DNA from: JBLHKT01 sp043101615
GTDB taxonomy: Bacteria; Planctomycetota; Phycisphaerae; Phycisphaerales; UBA1924
Assembly: GCA_043101615.1 (NCBI GenBank)
Contig: JBICID010000027.1
Location: forward strand, 1 to 51,392
DNA: 51,392 nucleotides
Reading direction: 5' to 3'
This document shows positions 1-9,482 of this stretch, in pieces (position 1 is the stretch's first letter; every line of letters starts with the position of its first letter). A program made the position numbers and the translations under genes. The notes below the pieces were generated by a model. That model was not told the origin of the DNA, searched no databases, and saw only the letters and a program-made list of their open reading frames with translations.

Positions 1-598
1 CGTTGGCGGTGTAGGTCGTGTCGTTGTCGCCGTCGGCGAGATCGGCCGGGATGTCGGTCAGCCCGAGCCAGGAGGTCGTACCCGGGGCACCCTGGGGACC
101 TTCGGGCCCTTGCGGACCTTCGGGCCCTTCCGGCCCCTGCTCGCCCTGGGGCCCCTCCGGGCCCTCGGGTCCGGCCGGCCCCGTGGGGCCCTGCGGGCCT
201 TCCGGGCCGGGGTTCCCCGAGAGCGCGAAGAGCGCGTACGGCGACGGGGCGAGGCGCTGTCGCGGCGTGAGCGTGGTGAAGGGGTCGGCCCCTGTGCGGA
301 CCTCGATCTGGAGGAAGGCGGGCGTGCCGTCGAAGGCGAACCCGAAGTCGAGGTCGAGCGTGAAGCGACCCTCCGAGACGGTCACCGGCAGCGTGAGCGT
401 GGGCGTGCCGAAGATCTGGGACCCCGCGACCGGGTCGTCCCAGAGGGTGCAACGCATCTCGAAACTCCCGGCGGCTGGCAGGCCCCCGTCGGCGAGCTCG
501 CCCTGGTAGGTCATGGCGGTCTCGATGGGCTGTGCGGGCGCCGAGGTGGCCAGAACGAGTGCGGCGCAGGCCGCGACGATCACGCGAGACGTGGGCAT
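1..598 (-). CDS. secreted collagen-like repeat protein (3' end outside window)
   Basis: The 199 residues visible begin with a signal peptide (about residues 1-22, hydrophobic core then an APAQP cleavage region). A conserved N-terminal beta-rich region follows (about 25-125, beginning ETAMTYQGELAD), as found in planctomycete surface proteins before collagen repeats. Residues about 129-176 are Gly-X-Y triplets rich in Pro, Glu and Gln (GPEGPQGPTGPAGPEG). The frame is open to base 1, so the C-terminus is missing. It is probably exported and cell-surface or extracellular. The ATG at 598 is chosen because it directly precedes the signal peptide. No binding partner can be inferred. Confidence 0.85.
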   Translation of the reverse strand, partial: MPTSRVIVAACAALVLATSAPAQPIETAMTYQGELADGGLPAAGSFEMRCTLWDDPVAGSQIFGTPTLTLPVTVSEGRFTLDLDFGFAFDGTPAFLQIEVRTGADPFTTLTPRQRLAPSPYALFALSGNPGPEGPQGPTGPAGPEGPEGPQGEQGPEGPEGPQGPEGPQGAPGTTSWLGLTDIPADLADGDNDTTYTAN

Positions 599-654
599 GA
601 TGTGGTTCTCTTCGCTGTGCGGGACGGCGGAGGTCGAATGACAGTCCCGTGGAG

Positions 655-684
655 AGAATACCTGAAGACCCGGATGTGAAACAA
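655..684 (-). promoter_or_regulatory. candidate sigma-70 promoter for the collagen-like gene
   Basis: Read on the minus strand, TTGTTT (684-679) and TATTCT (660-655) are 18 bp apart, about 57 bp upstream of the ATG at 598. The region is less GC-rich than its surroundings. Position and boxes fit a housekeeping promoter, but this is a pattern match only. Confidence 0.4.
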
Positions 685-703
685 GAACTTTGTTCGAAGA
701 CGA

Positions 704-1723
704 TCAGACGCGCGTCGCCGGCTCGTTGCGGTTGGCGCGGAACCACTCGATGGTCTTGGCCAGCCCGTCCTCGAAGGTGGTCTGGGCCTGCCAGCCGAGC
801 ATGTCCTTGGCGCGGGTGGTGTCGAGGCAGCGTCGGGGCTGGCCGTCGGGCTTGGAGGTGTCCCACACGATCTTGGATTCGAGGTCGGCGTCGGACGCGC
901 AGAAGCCCGTGAGACGCGCGATGAGGTGCACCAGGTCCCTGATGGTGATCTCGAACGAGGCCCCGAGGTTGATCGGGGTCGGGTCGTCCATGGTCTCCGC
1001 GGCGGTGAGGATTCCGTCCGCGGCGTCTTCGATGTAGAGGAACTCGCGCGAGGCGCTGCCGGTGCCCCAGACCACGATCGAGCCCGCCCCCTCGTCCATC
1101 GCCTCGACGCACTTGCGGATCAGGGCGGGGATGACGTGGGAGGAGAACAGGTCGAAGTTGTCGTGCGGGCCGTACAGGTTCACCGGCAGGACGTACGACG
1201 ACTTCATGCCGTACTGGAGTTTGTACGCGTCGAGCATCTGCCACGCGGCCTTCTTGGCGACGCCGTACGGGGCGTTGGTCTCCTCGGGGTAGCCGTTCCA
1301 CAGCTCGGCCTCGTTGAAGGGAACCGGGGTGAACTTGGGGTAGGCGCAGATGGTGCCGACCTGGACGAACTTGCCGCCGCGTTCGATCAGCCCGGTGGCC
1401 CGTGCCTGCTCGATGAGCTGGAGGGCCATGGCCATGTTGGCGTAGAAGTAGCGTCCGGGGTTGGCCTGGTTGGCGCCGATGCCTCCGACCTCGGCCGCGA
1501 GGTGGAGGACCATGGTGGACTCGCCGCCGAAGGCGTCCGCGTAGAGGCGGAGGACGTCGTCCTTCTCGGTGAGGTCGTAGTCTTTGCGTCGGGGGACGAC
1601 GATGTGGTCCCGGGGCACGCCGCGTGCGTGGAGGCCGTCGATGATGTGCTTGCCGAGGAAGCCTGCGCCGCCGGTGACGATGACGCGTTGGGAGGGCCAG
1701 TCGATGGTGGAGGTGGAAGGCAT
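704..1723 (-). CDS. fcl: GDP-L-fucose synthase-like NAD-dependent epimerase/reductase
   Basis: 339 residues, extended SDR fold. The Rossmann glycine motif GGAGFLG is at residues 18-24, the SDR catalytic Tyr-x3-Lys lies in APYGVAKKA, and there is a VNLYGPHDNFD segment typical of GDP-fucose synthases (GDP-4-keto-6-deoxymannose epimerase/reductase, cytoplasmic, making GDP-fucose for surface glycans). The ATG at 1723 places the Rossmann motif at the usual distance; the frame is open further upstream but has no coding character there. It is divergent from the gene at 1783, with a 59-bp gap. No gmd partner is in the window, so another NDP-sugar substrate is possible. Confidence 0.88.
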   Translation of the reverse strand: MPSTSTIDWPSQRVIVTGGAGFLGKHIIDGLHARGVPRDHIVVPRRKDYDLTEKDDVLRLYADAFGGESTMVLHLAAEVGGIGANQANPGRYFYANMAMALQLIEQARATGLIERGGKFVQVGTICAYPKFTPVPFNEAELWNGYPEETNAPYGVAKKAAWQMLDAYKLQYGMKSSYVLPVNLYGPHDNFDLFSSHVIPALIRKCVEAMDEGAGSIVVWGTGSASREFLYIEDAADGILTAAETMDDPTPINLGASFEITIRDLVHLIARLTGFCASDADLESKIVWDTSKPDGQPRRCLDTTRAKDMLGWQAQTTFEDGLAKTIEWFRANRNEPATRV

Positions 1724-1782
1724 GCGGGGCTCTCTCGGGTCGGGCGTGAACGGAACGGGGGAGGGGATGGTAGGGTCTGGCG

Positions 1783-2964
1783 ATGCGTGAGCCCGAAACG
1801 AGCGACGGCGGCGGTGCGGGACGGTCGGACGGCCCGCGCGGCGGCATCGCGTGGGTGCGCCGTCGCGTGCTCCCGCTCGCCGGGCGGGGCCTGGCGGTGC
1901 TGGGCGCGCTGGTGCTCGCGGGCTGGCTGACCGGCCGGATCCTGACCGACGAGCACCTGTGGAGCCAGTACCTGTACTGGGTGCCGACGCCTTGGGTGGT
2001 GGGCGCTGGGCTGGCGCTGTGGTGCCTGAGCTGGGCCTGCGGAGCACTCTCGGTGCGGATGGGGGGCGACCTGGTCCGCCCGCTGCTGCTGCTGGGCGTG
2101 CTGGGGGCGGGGGCCTGGATGCTGGGGGTGGAGTGGCGGGGGTACAGGGCGGTCCGCGTGAGCGCGGACAGTTCACGCCCGAGCCTGCGGGTGGTGTTCT
2201 TCAACAACGCCTCGCGGGCCGACATGCTGGGAGCGGAGCGCGAGCTCGCGGCGCTCGGGGCGGACGTGGCGGTGATCGCGGGCCCGACAACGGGGCCGCG
2301 CGAGCGGGACGAGCTGCGGGACGCACTGCGGCGATCGGTCGCGGGCGAGGGTGAAGCGGGCGGGACGACGCACTGGGTGGAGCGACACGGGCTCTGGATC
2401 GTGACGCGCCACCCGATGCTCCGGACGGGCGAGACCTGGCTGCGCGCGACCGAGGGCGGGGACGCGGGGTGGCGGACGGCGGGCTACGGCGGGCGTGCGG
2501 TGTGGGTGGAGCTGGACACGAGCGCCGTGTTCGGGCAGACGGCGCGACCCTTCACGCTGTGGGTGATCGACCTGCCCAGCGACCCGACCCTGCACAAGGC
2601 GGCCCCCGCGTCGGAGGCCCGTCGCGCGATCGAGCGGTTCGAGGGGCCGGCGCTGATTCCGGACGGGCTGGGGGGCTGGACGCCCTCGGGCGAGCCCGTG
2701 CCGGGCTTCCCCGCCCCGGACGCGGTGGTGGGAGACTTCAACACGCCGCGCGGGTCGGCGAGCCTGGAGACGATCGTGGGGTCGATGGCCTCGGCGCACG
2801 CGCAGGGGGGGTTCGGGCCGGACTTCACGTGGGAGCAGCCCTGGGCGTGGTGGGCGATCGACCTGATGTTCGTGGGCGAGGGCTGGCGGGCACGCCGCTT
2901 CGACGCCGTGGGCCTGGACGGGCACGCGCACGCGGCGATCGTGGGCGACCTCGTCCGGGAGTGA
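1783..2964 (+). CDS. membrane-anchored endonuclease/exonuclease/phosphatase-fold protein
   Basis: 393 residues. The N-terminal third holds about three hydrophobic segments (roughly 30-50, 62-82, 98-113), followed by a C-terminal EEP (DNase I/exonuclease III-like) domain with a clear VVGDFNTP metal-site motif near residue 320 and a final D...H segment (IDLMF, then LDGHAHAAI). The canonical N-terminal metal Asn/Glu is weak: VVFFNNASRA stands where a typical N-W-N would be, and the usual S-D-H triad is replaced by a G-H-A-H sequence. Catalysis is therefore uncertain. The topology suggests the EEP domain faces the periplasm. Substrate unknown. Confidence 0.75.
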   Translation: MREPETSDGGGAGRSDGPRGGIAWVRRRVLPLAGRGLAVLGALVLAGWLTGRILTDEHLWSQYLYWVPTPWVVGAGLALWCLSWACGALSVRMGGDLVRPLLLLGVLGAGAWMLGVEWRGYRAVRVSADSSRPSLRVVFFNNASRADMLGAERELAALGADVAVIAGPTTGPRERDELRDALRRSVAGEGEAGGTTHWVERHGLWIVTRHPMLRTGETWLRATEGGDAGWRTAGYGGRAVWVELDTSAVFGQTARPFTLWVIDLPSDPTLHKAAPASEARRAIERFEGPALIPDGLGGWTPSGEPVPGFPAPDAVVGDFNTPRGSASLETIVGSMASAHAQGGFGPDFTWEQPWAWWAIDLMFVGEGWRARRFDAVGLDGHAHAAIVGDLVRE

Positions 2965-2994
2965 CCGAATCGCAAGTCGGGGCGATGTGGGGGG

Positions 2995-3022
2995 TTGCAA
3001 TCGGCGTCGGAGACGGGACAAT
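2995..3022 (+). promoter_or_regulatory. candidate promoter of the GH57 gene
   Basis: TTGCAA (2995-3000) and GACAAT (3017-3022) are 16 bp apart, in the 141-bp gap before the GH57 start at 3106. Moderate match to sigma-70 boxes. Confidence 0.35.
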
Positions 3023-3105
3023 CAGACGTCCCCCCACCCCTCGACGCCGTGACCGGGTGATGAGTTCTCGTCAGCGGGTCCGGCACGCACGCGGAGGCAC
3101 GACCG

Positions 3106-4416
3106 ATGGCATCAGTGGTCTTCTACTTCCAGGTCCACCAGCCCCACCGGCTGAAGCCGTACTCGGTGTTCCACACCGACCCGTTCTACTTCCACGAGGA
3201 GTCGAACCGGCAGATCTGCGAGAAGGTGGCCGAGAAGTGCTACCGGCCCGCGACCCGCAAGATCATCGACCTGGTGAAGCGCCACGAGGGGAACTTCCGG
3301 GTGTCGTACGCGATCACGGGGACGGTGCTGGACCAGTTCGCCCAGTTCACGCCGGACGTGATCGACCTGTTCGTGGAGCTGGCGGAGACCGGGTGCTGCG
3401 AGTTCGTGGGCGAGACGTACTTCCACTCGCTGGCGTTCATCTACTCGCGGGCCGAGTTCGCCGAGCAGGTGGAGATGCACACCAAGCGGATCCAGGACCT
3501 CTTCGGGCAGACGCCGACGGTCTTCCGCAACACGGAATTGATCTACGCCAACGAGCTGTCGCAGGCGCTGGCGGAGCTGAAGGACGCCAAGGGCAACCCG
3601 CGGTTCTACGGCGCGATCTGCGAGGGCGTGGACCGGCACCTGGGGTACCGCAGCCCGAACTACGTCTACGCCCCGAACCCGGGCACCAACCAGAACGGCG
3701 AGCCGAACCCCCCCCTTGTCGGGCGGGACGGTCGCCCGTTCGGGCTGCTGCTGAAGAACTACAAGCTCTCCGACGACATCGCCTTCCGGTTCGGCAACCG
3801 GGCGTGGGAGGAGTGGCCGCTGACGACCGAGAAGTTCGCCCGGTGGGTGCACAACATCAACGGCGACGGCTACCTGTGCAACCTGTTCATGGACTACGAG
3901 ACGCTGGGCGAGCACCAGTGGGCCGACACCGGCATCTTCGAGTTCCTGGACGCGCTGCCCAAGGCCGTGTTCGACGTGGCCCACAAGGCCGACGGCACCA
4001 CCGAGAACCACTTCATCACGCCGACCGAGGCGCTCAAGCGCTTCGACCCCGTGGGCGTGTACGACGTGCCCGAGTACACCTCCTGGGCCGACACCGAGCG
4101 CGACCTCACCGCCTGGCGCGGCAACCCGATGCAGTGGAACGCCCTCGAAGAGACCTACAAGCTCGAGCCGCGCATCAAGGACCGGCTGACCGAGATCAAG
4201 ACCAAGGGCACGCCCGAGGAAAAAGAGAACGCCACGCACGTGCTGAACGACTGGCGGAAGCTGACGACCAGCGACCACTTCTACTACATGTGCACCAAGT
4301 ACTGGGCGGACGGGGACGTGCACAAGTACTTCAGCCCGTACGACTCGCCGTACGAGGGGTACATCAACTTCATGAACGTGCTGGACAACGTGCGGAGCCG
4401 GCTGGCGGAGCTGTAA
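3106..4416 (+). CDS. glycoside hydrolase family 57 protein (alpha-amylase/glucanotransferase type)
   Basis: 436 residues with the family-defining start FYFQVHQPHRLKPYSVF. The conserved FRNTELIYAN contains the predicted nucleophile Glu144. Family 57 enzymes act on alpha-1,4-glucans such as glycogen or starch by a retaining mechanism with a (beta/alpha)7 barrel. No signal peptide is visible, so it is probably cytoplasmic and works on storage glucan. It is monocistronic, with its own promoter candidate upstream. Length fits the shorter single-domain GH57 group. Exact specificity (amylase versus 4-alpha-glucanotransferase) cannot be told from sequence. Confidence 0.9.
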   Translation: MASVVFYFQVHQPHRLKPYSVFHTDPFYFHEESNRQICEKVAEKCYRPATRKIIDLVKRHEGNFRVSYAITGTVLDQFAQFTPDVIDLFVELAETGCCEFVGETYFHSLAFIYSRAEFAEQVEMHTKRIQDLFGQTPTVFRNTELIYANELSQALAELKDAKGNPRFYGAICEGVDRHLGYRSPNYVYAPNPGTNQNGEPNPPLVGRDGRPFGLLLKNYKLSDDIAFRFGNRAWEEWPLTTEKFARWVHNINGDGYLCNLFMDYETLGEHQWADTGIFEFLDALPKAVFDVAHKADGTTENHFITPTEALKRFDPVGVYDVPEYTSWADTERDLTAWRGNPMQWNALEETYKLEPRIKDRLTEIKTKGTPEEKENATHVLNDWRKLTTSDHFYYMCTKYWADGDVHKYFSPYDSPYEGYINFMNVLDNVRSRLAEL

Positions 4417-4462
4417 ATCCCGAGCCGGCACTGGCCCGGAATGCTGGCGCTTCAGATTCCGC

Positions 4463-4491
4463 TTGACAGACACGCCGCCCTTGAGCATAAT
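4463..4491 (+). promoter_or_regulatory. strong sigma-70-type promoter of the LVIVD gene
   Basis: TTGACA (4463-4468) matches the -35 consensus exactly and CATAAT (4486-4491) is a five-of-six -10 box; the spacer is exactly 17 bp. The predicted start is near 4498, giving a leader of about 55 nt before the ATG at 4554. The segment is AT-richer than its flanks. Confidence 0.7.
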
Positions 4492-4553
4492 ACGATTCGT
4501 TCTTATTTGGGACCAGGTCTTGGTGCTCGTGGTGCGTCAGTCTGGAGCGTGCG

Positions 4554-6776
4554 ATGTCGTTAGGTACCAGGAATCGCCTCGGCACTCTCTGCCTGTTTGT
4601 GTCTCTGCTGGTGAGCAGCGGCACTGTGCCAGCCATGGGGCAGACTGCCCTGTGCGTGGATGAAGGCAAGCGAATATGGGACGGTGAGGGCAGGCTGTCG
4701 AGGACCGCAGCGATTTGCGTCACCGATGATCTGGCCCTGGTGCTCGAGCAGTTTCGGGGGCTGCTCCTCTACGACGTGAGTGATCCGCTCAGTCCGTCGC
4801 TGCTGAGCGAGTCGGGCGAGGGATTCGGCGGGTCCCTCTCCTGGATCGACCAGATCATCGACGTGTCGGGCTCGCTGGCCTCTATCAAAGACGCCAACTC
4901 GACGGGCGATCCGGATGTCGTGCGGCTGTATGAATTCGATCGGGTGGCGGGCCTGACCCCTGTTGGCGCGGTCGTGACACCGGAAGGAGTCGCGCATCAG
5001 CGGCTGAGCGGGACGACGCTGCTGATCGCCACCAGGCAGGCAGGGGAAGTGCGGGTGGTGGACGTTGGCGACCCGGCTGTGCCGGTAGACCTGGGCACGA
5101 TTACTTTGAGCGCCTGGGCGGAAGTGTTTCTGTTCGAAGACGGGCTGCTGTACGTCGTTGATCGGGGAGGCGATCTCACCGTGTGGGATCTGACCGACCC
5201 GGGGGCCCCGGTGGTTGCCGGGAGCCGATCGCTCGGTGTGCAGGCGCCGTTGGGCTGGGGGCTCGTGGGCACGCTGGACGGGGGGAAACTGTACGTCGGT
5301 TCCAACGAGTCGCTGGTGGTGTGCGACGTGACCGACCCGGGCATGCCGGTCGTGGTCGGATCGACGGATTTCGGGCTCGTCCCGATTGCCAACGGCGGGT
5401 TCTTCCGGGGAACCTGGATGGAGGCCACGGGAGGCGAGATCTTCTTCGGAGGCGCGGAAGCGGTCGTGCTCGGGTTCGATGTGAGCGTGCCGGAATCGCC
5501 CTCTCTCCAGTCGCGTTGGTACGTGGGTTCGCTGGTGATGCTCGACGGGTCCGTCGTCGATGGCAGGGCCCTGATTTCCTCGCTGACGGACGGGATGCTC
5601 GTGGTGGACGTCCGTGAGGATTCGGCTCGCCCGGCGCTGCTCGGTCGCTACGTTTCGTCCGGCGGGCTGTACACGGAGGCGTTCGACTTCGAGATCGTGT
5701 GGCCGTACGGGTTTGTCGGGTACAACGACGCGCTGTACTCTGACGAGGATGGGTTTTACTACAAGGAACGGTTCGAGGTGTTCGATCTGAGCGACCCGGG
5801 ATCGATCGAGTTCGTCGCGGCGGAGACGAGCAACGTGATCACCTACGATCCAACCCTGGGTTCGATGGATGCATCCGTGAACGTGCTTGTCTCCAATCGC
5901 AGAGGGGGACTCGTCACGACGGATCTGAACTCACTGCCGGAACTGGTCTCCGCGCGGCCCGCTCCGGGTGATGGAATAGGGGCCGGCGTTATTGCGGTCC
6001 GTGGATCGCTCGTGTTCGGGACGATGTGGATCGACGACCCCGACAATTCCCGCACAGTAGGATGGGGGATCATCGATATCACCGATCCCTTGTTTCCGGT
6101 TCGAATCTCGGAAGTCGACACGCCCGGAACACACGTGCGCGGTGTCGAGGTCTCGGACAGCCGGGTGTATGTCGCGCATTCCGGTGAGCTGCTGATCTAT
6201 GAGTACGCCGATCCGGCCTCACCAACACCGGTCGGGTCTGTATCGTTCGGCGCTGGCCTGGTTCCCTTTGCGATGCATCTGGAAGGTACGCGCCTGATTG
6301 TCTCGCTGTATCATCAGGCAAACCCAAGAGACTACCTCGTGCTGGTGCTCGACATCTCCGACCCGGACAGCCCGGTGGAGATCGGCCGGATCGAGGGCGT
6401 AAAAGCGGACGAGATCGATCTCCTGGGTGATCGCCTGTATACCGTCGGAATCGGCCTGCGCGTGTTCGATCTTTCTGACCCAAGCGAGCCGCGCGAGGTC
6501 GGAATATTCCACGGCGGGTACTGGCAGCGCGTCATCGTGCGCGGGAGCCTGGCGTACGCGACCAACGACGCCGGCTGGGTGAGTGTGCTGGATGTTTCGG
6601 AGTGCGAGATCTGCACGCCGGACGTCAACCGCGACGGCGTGCTGGACAACGGCGACATCGGGGACTTCGTGTCGCTGTTCCTCGCCGGCGACCTCGCGGC
6701 AGACATAACCGGCGACGGCATCCTGGACAACGGGGACATCAGGGCGTTCGTCGCCGGGTTCCTGGCGGGATGCTGA
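4554..6776 (+). CDS. secreted LVIVD-repeat beta-propeller protein with GC-type dockerin
   Basis: 740 residues. A signal peptide (about 1-30, ending near VPAMGQT) is followed by around twelve repeats of the form (V/L)x(V/L)xDxSDPxxPxxxG, for example LLLYDVSDP, LTVWDLTDP, VLDISDPDSP and LRVFDLSDP, as in LVIVD/beta-propeller proteins. The last 50 residues carry two calcium-loop repeats (DVNRDGVLDNGD and DITGDGILDNGD) and end in LAGC. Exported and presumably retained or displayed through the dockerin-like tail. A GGAG ribosome site sits 7 nt before the ATG and a strong promoter lies upstream. Codon and base use are less GC-biased than in neighbouring genes. Confidence 0.9.
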   Translation: MSLGTRNRLGTLCLFVSLLVSSGTVPAMGQTALCVDEGKRIWDGEGRLSRTAAICVTDDLALVLEQFRGLLLYDVSDPLSPSLLSESGEGFGGSLSWIDQIIDVSGSLASIKDANSTGDPDVVRLYEFDRVAGLTPVGAVVTPEGVAHQRLSGTTLLIATRQAGEVRVVDVGDPAVPVDLGTITLSAWAEVFLFEDGLLYVVDRGGDLTVWDLTDPGAPVVAGSRSLGVQAPLGWGLVGTLDGGKLYVGSNESLVVCDVTDPGMPVVVGSTDFGLVPIANGGFFRGTWMEATGGEIFFGGAEAVVLGFDVSVPESPSLQSRWYVGSLVMLDGSVVDGRALISSLTDGMLVVDVREDSARPALLGRYVSSGGLYTEAFDFEIVWPYGFVGYNDALYSDEDGFYYKERFEVFDLSDPGSIEFVAAETSNVITYDPTLGSMDASVNVLVSNRRGGLVTTDLNSLPELVSARPAPGDGIGAGVIAVRGSLVFGTMWIDDPDNSRTVGWGIIDITDPLFPVRISEVDTPGTHVRGVEVSDSRVYVAHSGELLIYEYADPASPTPVGSVSFGAGLVPFAMHLEGTRLIVSLYHQANPRDYLVLVLDISDPDSPVEIGRIEGVKADEIDLLGDRLYTVGIGLRVFDLSDPSEPREVGIFHGGYWQRVIVRGSLAYATNDAGWVSVLDVSECEICTPDVNRDGVLDNGDIGDFVSLFLAGDLAADITGDGILDNGDIRAFVAGFLAGC

Positions 6777-6922
6777 CCCCCCCACCCCCCCCCCACTCCC
6801 CAACACCGCCGCTTCTCCAAACTCGGCCTCCATCACGCAAACCGCACGCCAATGTGCGAGATCGCGCGCCACTACGATGGGCACGGCCCCGCTCGTCCGC
6901 GGGCGAGCTGTGAGGAGCATCC

Positions 6923-9277
6923 ATGTGTCGAAGCGAGTTGCGGAGCGTGCTGACGGTGGGCCTGAGCGCGTCGCTGTGCGCATGCGCCGGGGCGGCGCAG
7001 GTGAGTAACGGAAGCGGCGACCACCAGCAGACCCGCATCGTTGAGGCAGGCGCCGGCTCATACATCCACGGCGTGCCGGACGGGGCAAGCGCCCCGTCGC
7101 TGCGGGACGGGACGCGGGTGTTGCCGCGTGTGACCGACGACTTCACCGGCCCTACCCCCAGCAACGAGTTCTGGTCCTCCCTGATCTTCCCGCGCGACGC
7201 CGACCGCCCGCACGCCTACCCGATGCACGCCCACCCGCTCTCCATGCGGGCCTCCGCCGAGGGCCTCGTCATCGGGCACGTGCCCGAACCGCGCGTCACC
7301 GAGACGGAGTATCACCACACGTTCGGCGGGCGCGAGGGGCGCGACGGCGAGCACCTGACGCTGGGGGTCGCCGGGCTCAACGCGCCCGAGGCACGCGTGG
7401 CGTCCTACGGCGACTGGACCGTGACCGCCTCGGTGGCGGACGCCGAGCGGGAGGCCCGCACCACCTTCGGGCACGGGCTGCCATACGTCTATGTGCGCAC
7501 CCGCGGCGGGGACGCGCAGGTCCGCCTGCACGCAGACGACGCGACCGTGTGGGCGAACCGGGGCGGCACGCTCGGAATCACCCTCCGCGGCATCCACTAC
7601 GGCGTGTTCTCGAGGAGCGATTGGACCATCGACGGAACCATTCTCACCGCCCCGATGGGTGGCGAGCCCGGGTACTACTCCGTCGCGGTGCTGCCCGATT
7701 CCGACCCCGGCACGCTGTCCCTGTTCGAGCGACACGCCTTCGCCTTCGTGACCGGCTCGCGCGTGGACTGGCGGTACGACGCGGAGAACGGCGAGTCCGT
7801 CGCGACGTACTCGCTGGAGACCGAGGCCGTGCACGCCGACGAGACCCGCCCCATCACCGCCCTGTACCGACACCAGTGGCTGCACACGCCCGAGTTCGAG
7901 CCCGTCGCCCGCTACGCCTCCCCGCGCGGCGAGATGCGGGCGCTCGTCGGCAACTCCTTCACCACCCGCACCCCCTTCCGCGGCGTGCTGCCCACGCTGG
8001 CCGACACCGGCGCCGTCGCCCCGTCCGCCCTGCGCGCCCTCATCGAGGAGGACACGCGACCCCGGGGGCGCGGACGCCGACGCGGGCACGACACCTACTT
8101 CGACGGCAAACGCATGGCCCGCACCGCCAACCTGGTCATGCTCGCCGAGCAGGCGGGCGACGGCCAGGCCCGCGACGCCCTGCTGGCGGGCGTGCAGGCC
8201 GAGCTCGAGGACTGGCTGACGATCGGCCCGGACGAGCGACCCGGCGGCGCGTCGGGCGATGGGGAGAGCGACGGACGGGGCCACGGACGCTTCTTTTTCT
8301 ACGACCCCGACTGGCACACGCTCATCGGCACGCCGGGCGGCTTCGGCATGGCGGACCAGCTCAACGATCACCACTTCCATTACGGATACTTCGTGTACGC
8401 CGCGTCGATCGTCGCGATGCACGACCCCGCCTGGGCCGAGGCCTGGGGCCCGATGGTCGAGCTGCTGATCCGCGACGCCAACGGCTGGGACCGCGACGAC
8501 GACCGCTTCCCCTTCCTCCGCGGCTTCGACCCCTACGCAGGGCACGCCTGGGCCAGCGGCACCGGCGCCTACCGACGCGGCAACAACCAGGAGTCGTCGT
8601 CGGAGTCCGTCAACTTCGCGGTGGGATGCGTCTTCTGGGGCATGGTGACGGGGCGGCAGGACATCGCCGAGCTGGGCATCTACCTGCACGCCACCGAGAG
8701 CGCTGCGATCGGCCAGTACTGGTTCGACCAGGACGGCGAGGTGTTTCCGGAGGTTCTTGGCAAGCCGCTCGCCGGCATCGTCTGGTCCGACGGCATCGCG
8801 TACCACACCTGGTGGACGGGCAACCCGGAGCAGATCCACGGCATCAACACCTTCCCGATGCACGCCGGCATGCTCTACCTGGGCCAGCACCCGAAGGCCA
8901 TCATCGACGCGTACGAGCTCCTGATGACCCAGCGCGAGGGCACCCCCAACAGCTGGACCGGCATCATCTGGAGCGCCCTGGCCCTGGCCGACCCCGCCCG
9001 CGCCAAGGCTCTGGCCGACGCCAACCCCGGCTACGACATCGAGGGCGGCGACTCCCGCGCCCGCACCACGCACTGGATCGACACACTGGCCCGCGTCGGC
9101 CCCTACGCCCCGGAGGTCCGCGCCGACCACCCCGCCGCCGCGGCCTTCGGTGTCGCCGGCGACCGCCACTACATGGCCTGGAACCCGGGCACCGAGCCGC
9201 TCACGGTGACGTTCAGCGACGGGTTCGCGATGGAAGTCGCCCCCGGCGAGCTGCTGCACAGCGCCGAATCCGACTGA
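6923..9277 (+). CDS. glycoside hydrolase family 81 endo-beta-1,3-glucanase
   Basis: 784 residues with a signal peptide (about 1-25). GH81 hallmarks are present: an N-terminal beta-sandwich start (PSNEFWSSLIF), the DHHFHYGYFVYAAS motif with Asp482, and the acidic NNQESSSESVN motif with Glu557 and Glu561. Family members cut beta-1,3-glucans (laminarin, callose, curdlan) by inversion. A GAGGAG ribosome site precedes the ATG by 6 nt. It stands next to other exported proteins and a GH57, consistent with a polysaccharide-degrading life style. Unlike its neighbours it has no dockerin tail. Confidence 0.92.
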   Translation: MCRSELRSVLTVGLSASLCACAGAAQVSNGSGDHQQTRIVEAGAGSYIHGVPDGASAPSLRDGTRVLPRVTDDFTGPTPSNEFWSSLIFPRDADRPHAYPMHAHPLSMRASAEGLVIGHVPEPRVTETEYHHTFGGREGRDGEHLTLGVAGLNAPEARVASYGDWTVTASVADAEREARTTFGHGLPYVYVRTRGGDAQVRLHADDATVWANRGGTLGITLRGIHYGVFSRSDWTIDGTILTAPMGGEPGYYSVAVLPDSDPGTLSLFERHAFAFVTGSRVDWRYDAENGESVATYSLETEAVHADETRPITALYRHQWLHTPEFEPVARYASPRGEMRALVGNSFTTRTPFRGVLPTLADTGAVAPSALRALIEEDTRPRGRGRRRGHDTYFDGKRMARTANLVMLAEQAGDGQARDALLAGVQAELEDWLTIGPDERPGGASGDGESDGRGHGRFFFYDPDWHTLIGTPGGFGMADQLNDHHFHYGYFVYAASIVAMHDPAWAEAWGPMVELLIRDANGWDRDDDRFPFLRGFDPYAGHAWASGTGAYRRGNNQESSSESVNFAVGCVFWGMVTGRQDIAELGIYLHATESAAIGQYWFDQDGEVFPEVLGKPLAGIVWSDGIAYHTWWTGNPEQIHGINTFPMHAGMLYLGQHPKAIIDAYELLMTQREGTPNSWTGIIWSALALADPARAKALADANPGYDIEGGDSRARTTHWIDTLARVGPYAPEVRADHPAAAAFGVAGDRHYMAWNPGTEPLTVTFSDGFAMEVAPGELLHSAESD

Positions 9278-9343
9278 GCCACGCGACGGTCCCGGTCTTC
9301 ACGAGCTCGCAACACACCGCACCGGTCAATCTCGCGAAATGCT

Positions 9344-9371
9344 TTGTGATCGACCGGGCGTCCGATATCAT
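9344..9371 (+). promoter_or_regulatory. candidate promoter for the dockerin gene at 9483
   Basis: TTGTGA (9344-9349) and TATCAT (9366-9371) with a 16-bp spacer, about 112 bp upstream of the ATG. The leader in between contains no open reading frame of interest. Confidence 0.4.
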
Positions 9372-9482
9372 GGGCGCTCCCGACCACACCGATCGATGGC
9401 GTGCGCCGGAACGGCCACGCCGCGACATCCGTGCGTGCGGCGACGTCCGTGCGCCCGAACACTGCGACGGAAGGAGCGGACC

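Noticed and set aside
6098..6107. GGTTCGAATC, like a tRNA T-loop
   Set aside because: Lies within the LVIVD gene; no acceptor stem or anticodon arm around it.
6780..6803. C-tract after the LVIVD gene
   Set aside because: Homopolymer-like run with no hairpin; probably neutral or slippage-prone spacer.
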